64,000 bases of DNA from Gentiana macrophylla (GCA_026214975.1 JAOBSW010001153.1:1-64000); one strand, 5' to 3'. Positions 15,301 through 27,565 are shown, counted from the first letter of the stretch. Numbers and translations are program-made. The notes: generated by a model not told the origin, from the sequence alone.

Positions 15301-18300
15301 CGTTAGAAGCGCACCATGTCGGTGGCATCGGAAATGGCTTTCCTGAATGGTGAACTGTACGTGGAACAGACACGTGAGGCGAAGGTTATGGCCAAAATAG
15401 TAGCGCGGGTACACCGAACCACTGAATGGGGTCATGCACAAATCCACCGACATCCCTGAGGTACCGATGAACCACAGAAAATCCCCGAGAAGCACACCAC
15501 GTTGTTGGCATCCGAAAGGGCTTTCCAGAATGTTGAATTGCATGTGGAACGGACACGGGAGCCGAAGGTTATGGCCAAAATACTAGCACGGGTCCATCGA
15601 ACCACCGAATGGGGTCATGCACAAATCCACCGACATCCCGAGTGCAGGCATTTAACGAGAAAATCCCGAGAAGCATACCACGTCGTTGGCATCGGAAAGG
15701 GCTTTCGAGAATGGTGAAGCGAGCGTGGTGCGGACCACGGGAGCCGAAGGTTATGGCCAAAATACTAGCACGGGTCCACCGAACCTCTGAATGGGGTCAT
15801 GCACAAATCCACCGACATCTCTGTGGTAGAAAATCCCCGAGAAGCTCACTACATCGTTGGCATCGGAAAGGGCTTTCCAGAATTGTGAACTACATGTGGA
15901 ACGGACACGGGAGCCGAAGGTTTTGGCCAAAATACTAGCACGGGTCCACCGAACCATCGAATGGGGTCATGCACAAATCCACCGACATCCCTGAGGTACC
16001 GATGAACCACATAAAATCCCCGAGAAGCACACCACGTTGTTGGCATCAGAAAGGGCTTTCCAGAATGTTGAATTGCACGGGGAACTTACACGGGAGCCGA
16101 AGGTTATGGCCAAAATACTAGCATGGGTCCACCGAACCACCGAATGGGGTTATGCACAAATCCACCGACATCCCCGATGTACCGACGAACCACAGAAACT
16201 CCAAGAGAAGCGCACCACGTCGTTGACATCGGAAAGGGCTTTCCAGAATGGTGAACTGCACGTGGAACGGACACGGGAGCCGAAGGTTATAGCCAAAATA
16301 CTAGCACGGGTCCACCAAACCACCGAATGTTGTCATGCACAAATCCACCGACATCCCGAGGTAGAAAATCCCGAGAAGCACACCATGTCGGTGGCATCGG
16401 AAATGGCTTTCGGAATGGTGAAGCGCACGTGGAAGCCGACACGTGAGCGAAGGTTATGGCCAAAATAGTAGCACAGTCCACCGAACCACCGAATGGGGTC
16501 ATGCACAAATCCACCGACATCCCTGAGGTACCAATGAACCACAGAAAATCCCCGAGAAGCACACCACGTTGTTGGCATTAGAAGGGCTTTCGAATGGTGA
16601 ACTGCACGTGGAACGGACACGGGAGCCGAAGGTTATGGCCAAAATACTAGCACGGGTCCACCGAACCACCGAATGGGGTCATGCACAAATCCACCGACAT
16701 CCCCGAGGTAGAAAATCCTCGAGAAGCACACCACATTGTTGGCATCGGAAAGGGCTTTCCAGAATGGTGAATCGTGACGTGGAGCGAACCACGGAGCCGA
16801 AGGTTATGGCCTAAATACTAGCACGTGTCCACGAACCACGAATGGGGTCATGCACAAATCCACCGACATCCCGAGGTACCGACGAACCACGAGAAAATCC
16901 CGAGAAGCACACCACGTCGTTGGCATTGGAAAGTGCTTTCTGAATGGTGAACTGCACGTGGAATGGACACGGGAGCTGAAGGTTATGGCCAAAATAATAG
17001 CACGGGTCCACCAAACCACCGAATGGGGTCATGCACAAATCCACCAACATCCCCGAGGTAGAAAATCCCCGAGAAGCACAACAATTCGTTGGCATCGAAA
17101 ATGGCTTTCCAGAATGGTTAACTGCACGTGGAACTTACATGGGAGCCGAAGGTTATGGCCAAAATACTAGCACGGGTCCACCGAACCACCGAATGGGGTT
17201 ATGCACAAATCCACCGACATCCCCGATGTACCGACGAACCACAGAAAATCCCAGAGAAGCACACCACGTCGTTGACATCGGAAAGGGCTTTCCAGAATGG
17301 TGAACTGCACGTGGAACGGACACGGGAGCCGAAGGTTATGGCCAAAATACTAGCACGGGTCCACCAAACCACCGAATGTGGTCATGCACAAATCCACCGA
17401 CATCCCCGAGGTAGAAAATCCCTGAGAAGCACACCATGTCGGTGGAATCGGAAATGGCTTTCCAGAATGGTGAACTGCACGTGGAACGGACACGTGAGCC
17501 GAAGGTTATGGCCAAAATAGTAGCACAGGTCCACGAACCACGAATGGGGTCATGCACAAATCCACCGACATCCCTGAGGTACCGATGAACCACAGAAAAT
17601 CCCCGAGAAGCACACCACATTGTTGGCATCAGAAAGGGCTTTCCAGAATGTTGAATTGCACGTGGAACGGACACTGGAGCCGAAGGTTATGGCCAAAATA
17701 CTAGCACGGGTCCACCGAACCTCTGAATGGGGTCATGCACAAATCCACCAAAATCTCTGTGGTAGAAAATCCCCGAGAAGCTCACTACATCGTTGGCATC
17801 GGAAAGGGCTTTCCAGAATTGTGAACTACATGTGGAACGGACACGGGAGCCGAAGGTTTTGGCCAAAATACTAGCACGGGTCCACCGAACCATCGAATGG
17901 GGTCATGCACAAATCCACCGACATCCCTGAGGTACCGATGAACCACAGAAAATCCCCGAGAAGCACACCACGTTGTTGGCATCAGAAAGGGCTTTCCAGA
18001 TTGTTGAATTGCACGTGGAACTTACACGGGAGCCGAAGGTTATGGCCAAAATACTAGCACGGGTCCACCGAACCACCGAATGGGGTTATGCACAAATCCA
18101 CCGACATCCCCGATGTACCGGCGAACCACGAAAATCCCGAGAAGCACACCACGTCGTTGACATCGGAAAGGGCTTTCGAATGGTGAAGCGTTGACGTGGA
18201 AGCGGACACGGGAGCCGAAGGTTATGGCCAAAATACTAGCGCGGGTCCACCAAACCACCGAATGTGGTCATGCACAAATCCACCGACATCCCGAGGTAGA

Positions 18301-21300
18301 AAATCCGAGAAGCGCACCTTGTCGGTGGCATCGAAATGGCTTTCCGAATGGTGAATCGCACGTGGAGCGGACACGTGAGCCGAAGGTTATGGCCAAAATA
18401 GTAGCACAGTCCACGAACCACCGAATGGGGTCATGCACAAATCCACCGACATCCCTGAGGTACCGATGAACCACATAAAATCCCCGAGAAGCACACCACG
18501 TTGTTGGCATTAGAAAGGGCTTTCCAGAATGTTGAATTGCACGTGGAACGGACACGGGAGCCGAAGGTTATGGCCAAAATACTAGCACGGGTCCATCGAA
18601 CCACCGAATGGGGTCATGCACAAATCCACCGACATCCCGAGGTACAAAATCCTCGAGAAGCACACCACATTGTTGGCATCGGAAAGGGCTTTCGAGAATG
18701 GTGAGCGCGCGACGAGAAATGAACACACGGAGCCGAAGGTTATGGCCCAAATACTAGCACGTGTCCACGAACCACCGAATGGGGTCATGCACAAATCCAC
18801 CGACATCCCGAGGTACCGGCGAACCACGAAAATCCCGAGAAGCACACCACGTCATTGGCATTGGAAAGTGCTTTTCTGAATGGTGAACTGCACGTGGAAT
18901 GGACACGGGAGCTGAAGGTTATGGCCAAAATAATAGCACGGGTCCACCAAACCACCGAATGGGGTCATGCACAAATCCACCAACATCCCGAGGTAGAAAA
19001 TCCCCGAGAAGCACAACAATTCGTTGGCATCGAAAATGGCTTTCCAGAATGGTTAACTGCACGTGGAACTTACATGGGAGCCGAAGGTTATGGCCAAAAT
19101 ACTAGCACGGGTCCACCGAACCACCGAATGGGGTTATGCACAAATCCACCGACATCCCCGATGTACCGACGAACCACAGAAAATCCCAGAGAAGCACACC
19201 ACGTCGTTGACATCGGAAATGGCTTTCCAGAATGGTGAACTGCACGTGGAACGGACACGGGAGCCGAAGGTTATGGCCAAAATACTAGCACGGGTCCACC
19301 AAACCACCGAATGTGGTCATGCACAAATCCACCGACATCCCCGAGGTAGAAAATCCCTGAGAAGCGCACCATGTCGGTGGCATCGGAAATGGCTTTCCAG
19401 AATGGTGAACTGCACGTGGAACGGACACGTGAGCCGAAGGTTATGGCCAAAATAGTAGCACAGGTCCACCGAACCACCGAATGGGGTCATGCACAAATCC
19501 ACCGACATCCCTGAGGTACCGATGAACCACAGAAAATCCCCGAGAAGCACACCACATTGTTGGCATCAGAAAGGGCTTTCCAGAATGTTGAATTGCACGT
19601 GGAGCGGACATCGGAGCCGAAGGTTATGGCCAAAATACTAGCACGGGTCCACGAACCTCGAATGGGGTCATGCACAAATCCACCAAAATCTCGTGGTAGA
19701 AAATCCCGAGAAGCTCACTACATCGTTGGCATCGGAAAGGGCTTTCTAGAATGGTGAACTGCATGTGGAACGGACACGGGAGCCGAAGGTTTTGGCCAAA
19801 ATACTAGCACGGGTCCACCGAACCATCGAATGGGGTCATGCACAAATCCACCGACATCCCCGAGGTACCCGATGAACCACGAAAATCCCGAGAAGCACAC
19901 CACGTTGTTGGCATCGTAAAGGGCTTTCGAATGTTGAATTGCACGTGGAACTTACACGGAGCCGAAGGTTATGGCCAAAATACTAGCACGGGTCCACCGA
20001 ACCACCGAATGGGGTTATGCACAAATCCACCGACATCCCGATGTACCGGCGAACCACGAAAATCCCGAGAAGCACACCACGTCGTTGACATCGGAAAGGG
20101 CTTTCGAATGGTGAATCGCGACGTGGAACGGACACGGAGCCGAAGGTTATGGCCAAAATACTAGCATCGGGTCCACCAAACCACCGAATGTGGTCATGCA
20201 CAAATCCACCGACATCCCCGAGGTAGAAAATCCCTGAGAAGCGCACCTTGTCGGTGGCATCAGAAATGGCTTTCCAGAATGGTGAACTGCACGTGGAACG
20301 GACACGTGAGCCGAAGGTTATGGCCAAAATAGTAGCACAGGTCCACCGAACCACCGAATGGGGTCATGCACAAATCCACCGACATCCCTGAGGTACCGAT
20401 GAACCACAGAAAATCCCCGAGAAGCACACCACGTTGTTGGCATTAGAAAGGGCTTTCCAGAATGTTGAATTGCACGTGGAACGGACACGGGAGCCGAAGG
20501 TTATGGCCAAAATACTAGCACGGGTCCATCGAACCACCGAATGGGGTCATGCACAAATCCACCGACATCCCCGAGGTAGAAAATCCTCGAGAAGCACACC
20601 ACATTGTTGGCATCGGAAAGGGCTTTCCAGAATGGTGAACTGCACGTGGAACAGACACGGGAGCCGAAGGTTATGGCCCAAATACTAGCACGTGTCCACC
20701 GAACCACCGAATGGGGTCATGCACAAATCCACCGACATCCCCGAGGTACCGACGAACCACAGAAAATCCCCGAGAAGCACACCACGTCGTTGGCATTGGA
20801 AAGTGCTTTCCTGAATGGTGAACTGCACGTGGAATGGACACGGGAGCTGAAGGTTATGGCCAAAATAATAGCACGGGTCCACCAAACCACCGAATGGGGT
20901 CATGCACAAATCCACCAACATCCCCGAGGTAGAAAATCCCCGAGAAGCACAACAATTCGTTGGCATCGAAAATGGCTTTCCAGAATGGTTAACTGCACGT
21001 GGAACTTACATGGGAGCCGAAGGTTATGGCCAAAATACTAGCACGGGTCCACGAACCACCGAATGGGGTTATGCACAAATCCACCGACATCCCGATGTAC
21101 TGACGAACCACTGAAAATCCCCGAAAAGCACACCACGTCGTTGGCATCGGAAAGGGCTTTCCAGAATGGTGAAGCGCACGTGGAACGGACACGGAGCCGA
21201 AGGTTATGGCCAAAATACTAGCACGGGTCCACCAAACCACGAATGTGGTCATGCACAAATCCACCGACATCCCGAGGTAGAAAATCCTCGAGAAGCGCAC

Positions 21301-21577
21301 CATGTCGGTGGCATCGGAAATGGCTTTCCGAATGGTGAAGCGCACGTGAACGGACACGTGAGCGAAGGTTATGGCCAAAATAGTAGCACAGTCCACCGAA
21401 CCACCGAATGGGGTCATGCACAAATCCACCGACATCCCGAGGTACCGATGAACCACGAGAAAATCCCGAGAAGCACACCACATTGTTGGCATCGAAAGGG
21501 CCTTCGAATGTTGAATTGCACGTGGAGCGGACACTCTGGAGCCGAAGGTTATGGCCAAAATACTAGCCGGGTCCACC
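12339..21577 (+). repeat. Higher-order repeat in satellite B (11-mer, ~1.93 kb)
   Basis: Variant monomers recur at a fixed long period. The variant with CGAACCTC(C/T)GAATGG occurs at 12,339, 13,851, 15,780, 17,716, 19,652 and 21,577, giving spacings of 1,512, 1,929, 1,936, 1,936 and 1,925. An independent variant, AAATCCTCGAGAAG, occurs near 14,781, 16,717, 18,651 and 20,585 (1,934-1,936 apart). Counting the GAAGG landmark gives 11 monomers per unit in two units checked (13,988-15,917 and 15,917-17,852). The first, shorter unit contains a monomer truncated near 13,470. There are four full units and one shortened one. Confidence 0.9.
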
Positions 21578-21874
21578 GAACCTCCGAATGGGGTCATGCA
21601 CAAATCCACCAAAATCTACGTGGTAGAAAATCCCGAGAAGCTCACTACATCGTTGGCATCGGAAAGGGCTTTCGAGGTGTGAACTACATGTGGAACGGAC
21701 ACGGAGCCGAAGGTTTTGGCCAAAATACTAGCACGGGTCCACGAACCATCGAATGGGGTCATGCACAAATCCACCGACATCCCTGAGGTACCGATGAACC
21801 ACAGAAAATCCCCGAGAAGCACACCACGTTGTTGGCATCAGAAAGGGCTTTCCAGAATGTTGAATTGCACGTGG

Positions 21875-21879
21875 AACTT
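21875..21879. other. Left target-site duplication (AACTT) of the three-LTR element
   Basis: Satellite B normally reads GTGGAACTTACACGGGAG here. The array is interrupted after AACTT by TGTTCTCGG, and AACTT is repeated at 40,907-40,911 before ACACGGGAG. This is a 5-bp duplication typical of LTR retrotransposon integration. Confidence 0.95.
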
Positions 21880-22361
21880 TGTTCTCGGTCAAATTATACG
21901 ATTTTTAACGATATATTTTATATCAATTTCCCCCATATTCTTATGTTTTTCATAGAAATCGAGATTTATATTTAAATATTGAGCAAATGATATTTTTAAT
22001 GAGTTAATTTCAAAATGTATCAAATTTAGTGCTTAAATGATGATTTATTATTATTTTGGAATTATATTACATTTTGGTATTATTCATTTGATCATTATTT
22101 AGAGCCTACAAGTGTTCAAGTTTGGATGTGACAAGTGGCAAAAGGATAAGATCAAGGAGGACAAGTCATGAATCATCTAGAATATCCAAGAGATAAGGTT
22201 TGTTACAATGGATAAGGATGGGGTGTTAAGAGATAAGGACAAAGAATCATCGGATTAGCTCAAAGACAAAGGGCCCGGAGTTCAAAAGCTCAAAGCGGCG
22301 TTACGGAGGTTGAGCGGCGTTACGAATTGAAGCTGGCGTCGAATCGAGCCGCTTCGATTTC

Positions 22362-22369
22362 TATATATA
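22362..22369 (+). promoter_or_regulatory. TATA box of LTR1
   Basis: TATATATA within GATTTCTATATATACC, about 480 bp into the LTR. The same box is present in LTR2 at about 37,010-37,017. In LTR3 the corresponding place reads CCTATGAATACTAGC, so the box is degraded there. Position upstream of the conserved hairpin suits a U3/R boundary; no transcription start can be read from sequence. Confidence 0.65.
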
Positions 22370-22467
22370 CCAAAGAGATCCCAAACCTCAAGGGAATTCA
22401 TTATTCGACATTTTACATCGAAAACACTCAGAGCAAACGCGATCTTTTCAGGAGCTTTCAAGGCCGG

Positions 22468-22492
22468 TCACCCGAGCCTTGTGCTCGGGTGA
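22468..22492 (+). other. Perfect 10-bp hairpin in LTR R/U5
   Basis: TCACCCGAGC, 5-nt loop CTTGT, GCTCGGGTGA. The 25-nt sequence is unchanged in LTR2 (37,116-37,140) and LTR3 (40,043-40,067), although flanking bases differ. It lies about 100 nt downstream of the TATA box, so it would be in the transcript leader. Confidence 0.8.
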
Positions 22493-22779
22493 TCCGGGTT
22501 AGATTAGGTGCTTTAATTTCTTCTCTTTTTGTTACTGTTTTGCTGATTTTTGGGGCTGAGCATGTTCAAGCTTTTGAACCCTTTTCATCAGGTTTTTCTA
22601 TTCTTTACATCTAAGTTTGTTTGTATGATCTTTATCTAAAGGTGTATCTTTTCTATGTTTATTTGTCATTGCAATGCATATCGAAAGATAGTTGCTTGTT
22701 GATGTTTAATTTGATGAGAGTCATGTTAAACCGTAGATCACCATAGAAAAGATGTGATTGTTAACCTTGACATAACGAA

Positions 22780-22784
22780 AGTTG
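22780..22784. other. Target-site duplication (AGTTG) left of copia element
   Basis: LTR1 reads AACGAAAGTTG and is interrupted by TGTGATACC. The five bases AGTTG recur at 33,332-33,336 directly after the copia end CTCCACA, and LTR1 then continues ATAGGTTGATT as in LTR2. Confidence 0.95.
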
Positions 22785-24876
22785 TGTGATACCCTAGGTT
22801 TTGATGATAACACCATAAGGGTCAAAATGGTAAAGTCAACTTTGGTCAACATAAGTCAACCTTGGTCAACTTTGATCAAACAATGTCAAACAGTTGAAAT
22901 GAGCTTAATTACATCAAACATGTTTAATTGTACCCTATTTATGCTGAGAATTGATCCAAGTTGGAAAAAGGGAAATTAGGTCACATTAAGAAATTTTGGG
23001 AATTTTGGGGGAAGTGGTCCAAACTCACCCAAATGATGTGAAACCTGTTTGATTACATTAATGCACTTGGAATTAACCCTAATCATGCTTTAAGTTATTT
23101 AATTTGATCAAAATTGAATTAGGTTAAAATTAGGGTTCATGTGATGAAATTTTGAGAAATTATTCTAAGTGTTGGACTGTTTTTCACCCATGTTTAAATC
23201 CCCATATCTTGCTCAATATTGAACCAAATTGCATGATCTTTATATGGTTGGAAATCTCAGAATTCAAGCTAAAAAACGCATATATAATATCTCATTTTCA
23301 TGCAACACAGAGCACACACCATGCTGAACAAAAACGCATCAGATTGTGAAAGTCTGTGTTACAGCTTTCTGATGTGCTGATGTGTCACACTTTTGAGTAC
23401 CCTATACTACTAGGAATGAGTTGAATTTTTTATATGTTATAGATTGCATATAGGGGTACATTTTGTCTCAAGAAACTTTTGTGATTTAAGGTCTTTATCA
23501 TAGCTAAAAGTTGACTACAAAATGCTTCAGTAAAACTGTCTGTCTGTGAGATAGTTGACTTGTGGTGTCTTTTTGAGTGACGGGTTCAACTCCAAATTAG
23601 CTGATAATTTGAGGGATTATAGCTGAAAATATTATGAGAATATTTCATTCTTTGATCATCTTGATTTGGGCATGTGATCATATAGAAAATTTGAAGATAA
23701 ACTTGTATTTATTCAAACTGTTTCCAAAAATAGATAATTGATTTGATTGGGTTAATTAATTGAGATAAATCCGGTTGTATCAATTTGAATTGATTGGAAA
23801 TAATGCTATTATCTATATATTACACGTTCTACTCAAGATTGATAGGGGCACAAGAGGTATTTTACAAGAAAAGAGGCTGCAACCCTAAAAATAGCTATAT
23901 ATGGGGCTGTTTGGTGTTAAACTTGGAGTGCAGCAGAAAAGTCGAGTATTCCTCACATAAAATCACTCCAATTCGTTCATACACATAGTAGAGAGGATAA
24001 TCAACAAATTTACAAGAGGGATCAAAGGCTGAATCGAAGCAAAACTGATCAACAAAGTTGAAATTCATCAAAGATGCTGTTTATGGTGCTGTCAAGTTGC
24101 TGATGCATGATCAGGCTGTTTTGCTGCATGTTTCTCATTGAAGATCGTAAAACAACTCAGTTGGGAAGTTAATTTATAGTTGTTATATGTTTTAACACGT
24201 TTATATAGCTTCCATGTGCTTTAATTTGCTGAATTGAGTCTGTAAACGCTGTTTGCATACTCTTGTTGTGTTTGTCTGTTTTGAGACGTTGTTTTGAGAG
24301 GTTTGTCTTGTGTAGCAACTCTCATAGGTGCTGTGGTTCCTACTTACTTGTGTAGGGGTAGGTTCGCATGTTTTAGGATTGTTTTACAAGGGTAAAAGCA
24401 GGTGAGGTTTTCTGATTTCTTGTGTAGAAATTTGTTTAAGTGTGGGTTGTGTCTAGTTTAGGTAGAGTCTTGTGTAGCATACCTTAATAGAAAACCCCCA
24501 GACGTAGGGCTGAATACATTGGTATTCAGTTTGGCGAACTGGGTAATCATTCTTGTGTTTTATTGCTTTAATTCACATTAACACACACTTACCACGCTTT
24601 TCTTTGTTTTGTTTAATTTCATCGCATTGCAAGCACCGTTTGAACTTATGTTTCATATGAAAGGCGTTGATTAGCATGGTATAAACTTAACCAAGTTAAT
24701 CGAAAGTGTTCATTGCCTTAGTAATCACTTGAATAAGGTGTTACAACCTAGGTGTACTAAAAGGGTTGAAATTGAGAGCCATCTTGCGTTAAAAATAACT
24801 CGAAAAATTTAAAAGCACATCCAACCCCCCCTTGTGTGCTTATACACCTAGTGTACGATCCGTAGAGGACTCCACA
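22785..24876 (+). mobile_element. 5' LTR of copia element (2,092 bp)
   Basis: Starts TGTGATACCCTAGG and ends GAGGACTCCACA, followed after ATT by a primer site. It matches the 3' LTR, which is now in two pieces (27,566-28,101 inverted and 31,803-33,331). U3 begins with a cluster of W-boxes; a TATA-like TATATAT lies at 23,814-23,820. A 64-codon open frame (23,794-23,988) is identical in both LTRs but begins upstream of the TATA box, so I do not treat it as a gene. Confidence 0.95.
22820..22869 (-). promoter_or_regulatory. Phased W-box cluster in copia U3
   Basis: On the minus strand five W-boxes, TTGAC(C/T), occur at plus-strand positions 22,820 (GGTCAA), 22,834 (AGTCAA), 22,844, 22,854 and 22,864. 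The last four start exactly 10 bp apart. W-boxes are the binding site of plant WRKY transcription factors. The cluster is retained in the inverted 3' LTR at about 28,005-28,070. Confidence 0.6.
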
Positions 24877-24878
24877 AT

Positions 24879-24889
24879 TGGTATTAGAG
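24879..24889 (+). other. Primer binding site of copia element (initiator tRNA-Met type)
   Basis: TGGTATTAGAG begins two bases after the LTR end CCACA. It matches the usual plant initiator tRNA-Met site TGGTATCAGAG with one mismatch. It would prime minus-strand synthesis by reverse transcriptase. Confidence 0.85.
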
Positions 24890-25097
24890 ATTGGCTGGCT
24901 TGAACACTAGGGTATATTGATTGACCAATTTGCTAAGTCTTGAACCATAAATCTTAAATTGTGTTCTGTCGATTTTTTGCTAAAGTGTCTTGTGATCACT
25001 TTAAAGTGTCTCTAAGTGTAATATCTGTGTTTATTGCTCTATTTCAAATTCACACTTGATTTTGGCTTTTTGAGTCATTATTGCAGGTTACAGAAAA

Positions 25098-26981
25098 ATG
25101 TCTCGAACTAAACATGGCATCGCCACAGTGCATCTCTTTGTGAAGCCACCTCTGTTTGACTCAATAACTATGCCTTCGGAAGTTCGGGATGGAGAATTAC
25201 CTTAAAGGTAATGACATCATGATATGGAGTGCCACCGTGAAAGGTCCTTTGGAAGTGCCGATCATCGACCCGAATCGATGAGTAATGAGGATAAAAGGAG
25301 ATTTAAGTACAACCATCAAGCCTCAACATCATCCTTTGTGCTTTGACAAATCTTTGAATACACTCAAGTCATGGGGTGACTCATCGCTCATGAGGTATGG
25401 AAGAAACTGGAGGTACTTTATGAAGGCACAGCTCAGGTACAAAAAGCTAAACTCCAACTTTTAGTTCAAGAGTATGAAAATTTTGTTATGCTTCCTTCTG
25501 AGTCAATAAGCTCAATGATGACTAGGTTTAACAGCCTAACTGGTAAGTTGACTGTTTTAGGCAGAAAAATTACTGAGGAGGACAAAGTTACCAAAGTCCT
25601 AAGATCCCTCCCCAGTAAGGCCTGGAAACCAAAGATTACAGCCATTTATGAGGCTAAGGACTTATCTGTCCTCAAGCTTGATGAATTGGTAGGTAATCTT
25701 TGTACCTATGAGATGAGCCTGTCTAATGAAGAAAAAGGTATGTCTAAAAATGCAGGACTTATCACTTTTGAGGATGATGCTGATAGAGAGGGATTTGCCC
25801 TATACATCAACAAAAAGTATAGGAAGTGGCAAAAGAAAGGAAGATTCACTGGAGAAAGACCTGCACATGAAAATACTGGATCTAAAACCATGAGAGGAAA
25901 GTGTTACAAGCGCAACTTGGTTTGGTCATTATTCCAAGGATTGCAAAACAAGGAAAGAAGAAAAAGCTGAGGTTGCCCAACCTAGGGAAAGGAAAGAAAG
26001 AAAGGAAAGAAGAGAGAGAAGAGGCAGAAATGAAAGAAGAAAAGGAAAGAAGAAGGTTCTGGCTGCTAAGGAGTCAGAAAATGAGATGGTCTGTTGGGAT
26101 GCTATGGAAGTGCAGACTCATCCACTGACTCTTCATCTTCCTGCACTGACAGTTCAGATGAGAGAGGCCTAATGGCCAATGAGGTATGTTCTGAAAGCTC
26201 TAAGCTAGCCTTGTTTATGGATTCAGTCAATAAAGAGCATGAACTGCATAACACTGTTGAAAATGAATCCAAACCTAGTTCTGTGTCAATTAACACTATC
26301 ACTAATGCATTGTATGATACTGAATCAGAAACCAGCAGTGATAACTCTCATTCTGAACCTTATGTGTCACTCAATGCAGAAGAAATGTTGAATAAGATGT
26401 ATGTTGATTTTGATGCACTAGAACTTGAGCACTTTAAATCCTTGAAATTAATTGAAGAATTGCATGCTAAGATAAAAGAACTTGAAAATGAATTAAGTAA
26501 GCATAAAATGTGCATGGTAAGCTTAAGTCAAAGTCAGACAACCCTTGAAAAGATCTCTGAGAATACTAGGAGACCTAATGATAAGTCAGGGTTGGGATAT
26601 GCTGCTCACCATACACATCAGACTGCTGAGATACCTGTTAGGCATGCCACACTCATTCCTGTGAAATCTCATGTTCAATGCATCATATGCTTAAGACTGA
26701 AACATAATATAAATGAATGTAAAATGAGGTTTAAACGTTGGATTCCTGTTAGAGACTTTAATAAAAGAAAGTCAGTTATGCTTGATCATTCAGTCAAAAG
26801 TGTTAAACCTACTCATCATGCTTCACCTGTTAAGTTCATGCATTCTGCCATGCATGCTAATTCTGCTCAACATGTTAAATTTGTTTCTCATGAAAATTCT
26901 AATACAAGTCACATGCGCATTTGGAACTCATCCTTCTATGAATCTGGTGTTTATTTTATATCGATAGAGGTCGGGATATGA
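25098..26981 (+). pseudogene. copia Gag, frameshifted
   Basis: Structural capsid/nucleocapsid protein that packages element RNA. The ATG at 25,098 (AAAAATGTC) opens a frame that stops near 25,205. The longest N-terminal frame, 25,488-25,970, has the UBN2/Gag signature (SISSMMTRFNSL, LRSLPSKAW, EAKDLSVLKLDELVG). The first zinc knuckle is split: CYK in one frame near 25,900 and GHYSKDC from 25,924 in another. A C-terminal extension (26,094-26,981) has an acidic Ser-rich stretch, a likely coiled coil (LKLIEELHAKIKELENEL) and a perfect CX2CX4HX4C knuckle at 26,679-26,720. Such an extension is seen in SIRE-type Gag. At least three frame changes make it non-functional as written; some may be sequencing errors. 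Confidence 0.85.
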
Positions 26982-27037
26982 TATACGTGACCCTAATCAG
27001 ACAGGATCCACATATAGGATACCTCATCCTTCTTTGA

Positions 27038-27565
27038 TTGCAGGATGTGGGACATCTAGAAGAAGGTGAAAGCTCAAGGAAGCTTGGCACCCCTGGTGAA
27101 ATCTGGTATATTGACTCTGGGTGCTCCAAGCATATGACAGGGAAACAAGGAGCTTTTGATGCTTTGGACTTGAAAAGTGGAGGTAAGGTAAGCTTTGGAA
27201 ATGGATCAGGTATTATAGAAGGAATTGGTAATATTAAAATCTCTGATTCAGTCACCATTGATAGAGTCTTATTTGTCCCAGGTCTGAAATTTAATTTACT
27301 TTCAGTAGGACAGCTGTGTGATATTGGCCTTAGCATTAGGTTCACTAAAAAGGAATGTTTAGTAACTAAGGATAAACAACTCGTGTTTAAGGGGACTAGA
27401 AGGGATAATATCTATGTGGCTACATTTGATCTACCCTACAGTTCTATGCCCGTGTGCCTAATCGCCAATGTTGATCTCACTCAACTCGGCATAGAAGGTT
27501 AGGACATGTGAACATTAAGTTAATGCAGAAACTATCCTCCAAGAGACGGTAGAAGGTATTCAAAC
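27038..27565 (+). pseudogene. copia retropepsin and start of integrase zinc region
   Basis: Aspartic protease that processes the polyprotein. The catalytic triplet DSG lies in WYIDSGCSKHMTG (Asp codon at 27,113), a copia hallmark, followed by the usual hydrophobic strand LKFNLLSVGQLCDIG. The frame ends at 27,502. Beyond it the sequence still resembles the pre-integrase segment (LGHVNIKLMQKLSS) until homology stops at the inversion breakpoint. The remaining integrase zinc-binding cysteines are on the opposite strand from 31,802 downwards, so the inversion cuts pol between protease and integrase. Confidence 0.88.

Larger units (their letters stand above)
10032..21879 (+). repeat. Satellite B tandem array, left block
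   Basis: About 67 head-to-tail monomers marked by GAAGGTTATGGCCAAAATAC. Spacing alternates between roughly 163-170 and 180-183 bp. The two length classes differ by a 13-bp segment after GAGGTA (present: GAGGTACCGACGAACCACAG; absent: GAGGTAGAAAAT). The monomer is much more GC-rich than satellite A and has no detectable similarity to it. Each monomer contains a G-box-like GCACGTGG and a CCACGTCGTTGG segment. Long open frames on both strands (up to 318 codons) are by-products of the repeat. The last five bases (AACTT) are the left target-site duplication of the inserted LTR element. Confidence 0.97.
21880..22784 (+). mobile_element. LTR1 of three-LTR element, 5' segment
   Basis: Begins TGTTCTCGGTCAAATTATAC exactly where satellite B breaks. 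It contains an AT-rich U3, a short GC-rich variable stretch (about 22,270-22,345), a TATA box, a conserved hairpin and CAAGCTTTTGAACC. It stops at 22,784, where the copia element inserted; the rest of the LTR resumes at 33,337. Alignment by eye to LTR2 shows near identity outside the variable stretch and CAG/CTG positions. Confidence 0.95.

Noticed and set aside
23794..23988. 64-codon frame identical in both copia LTRs (also 32,250-32,444)
   Set aside because: Identity follows from LTR duplication at insertion; the frame starts upstream of the TATA box and resembles no known protein.
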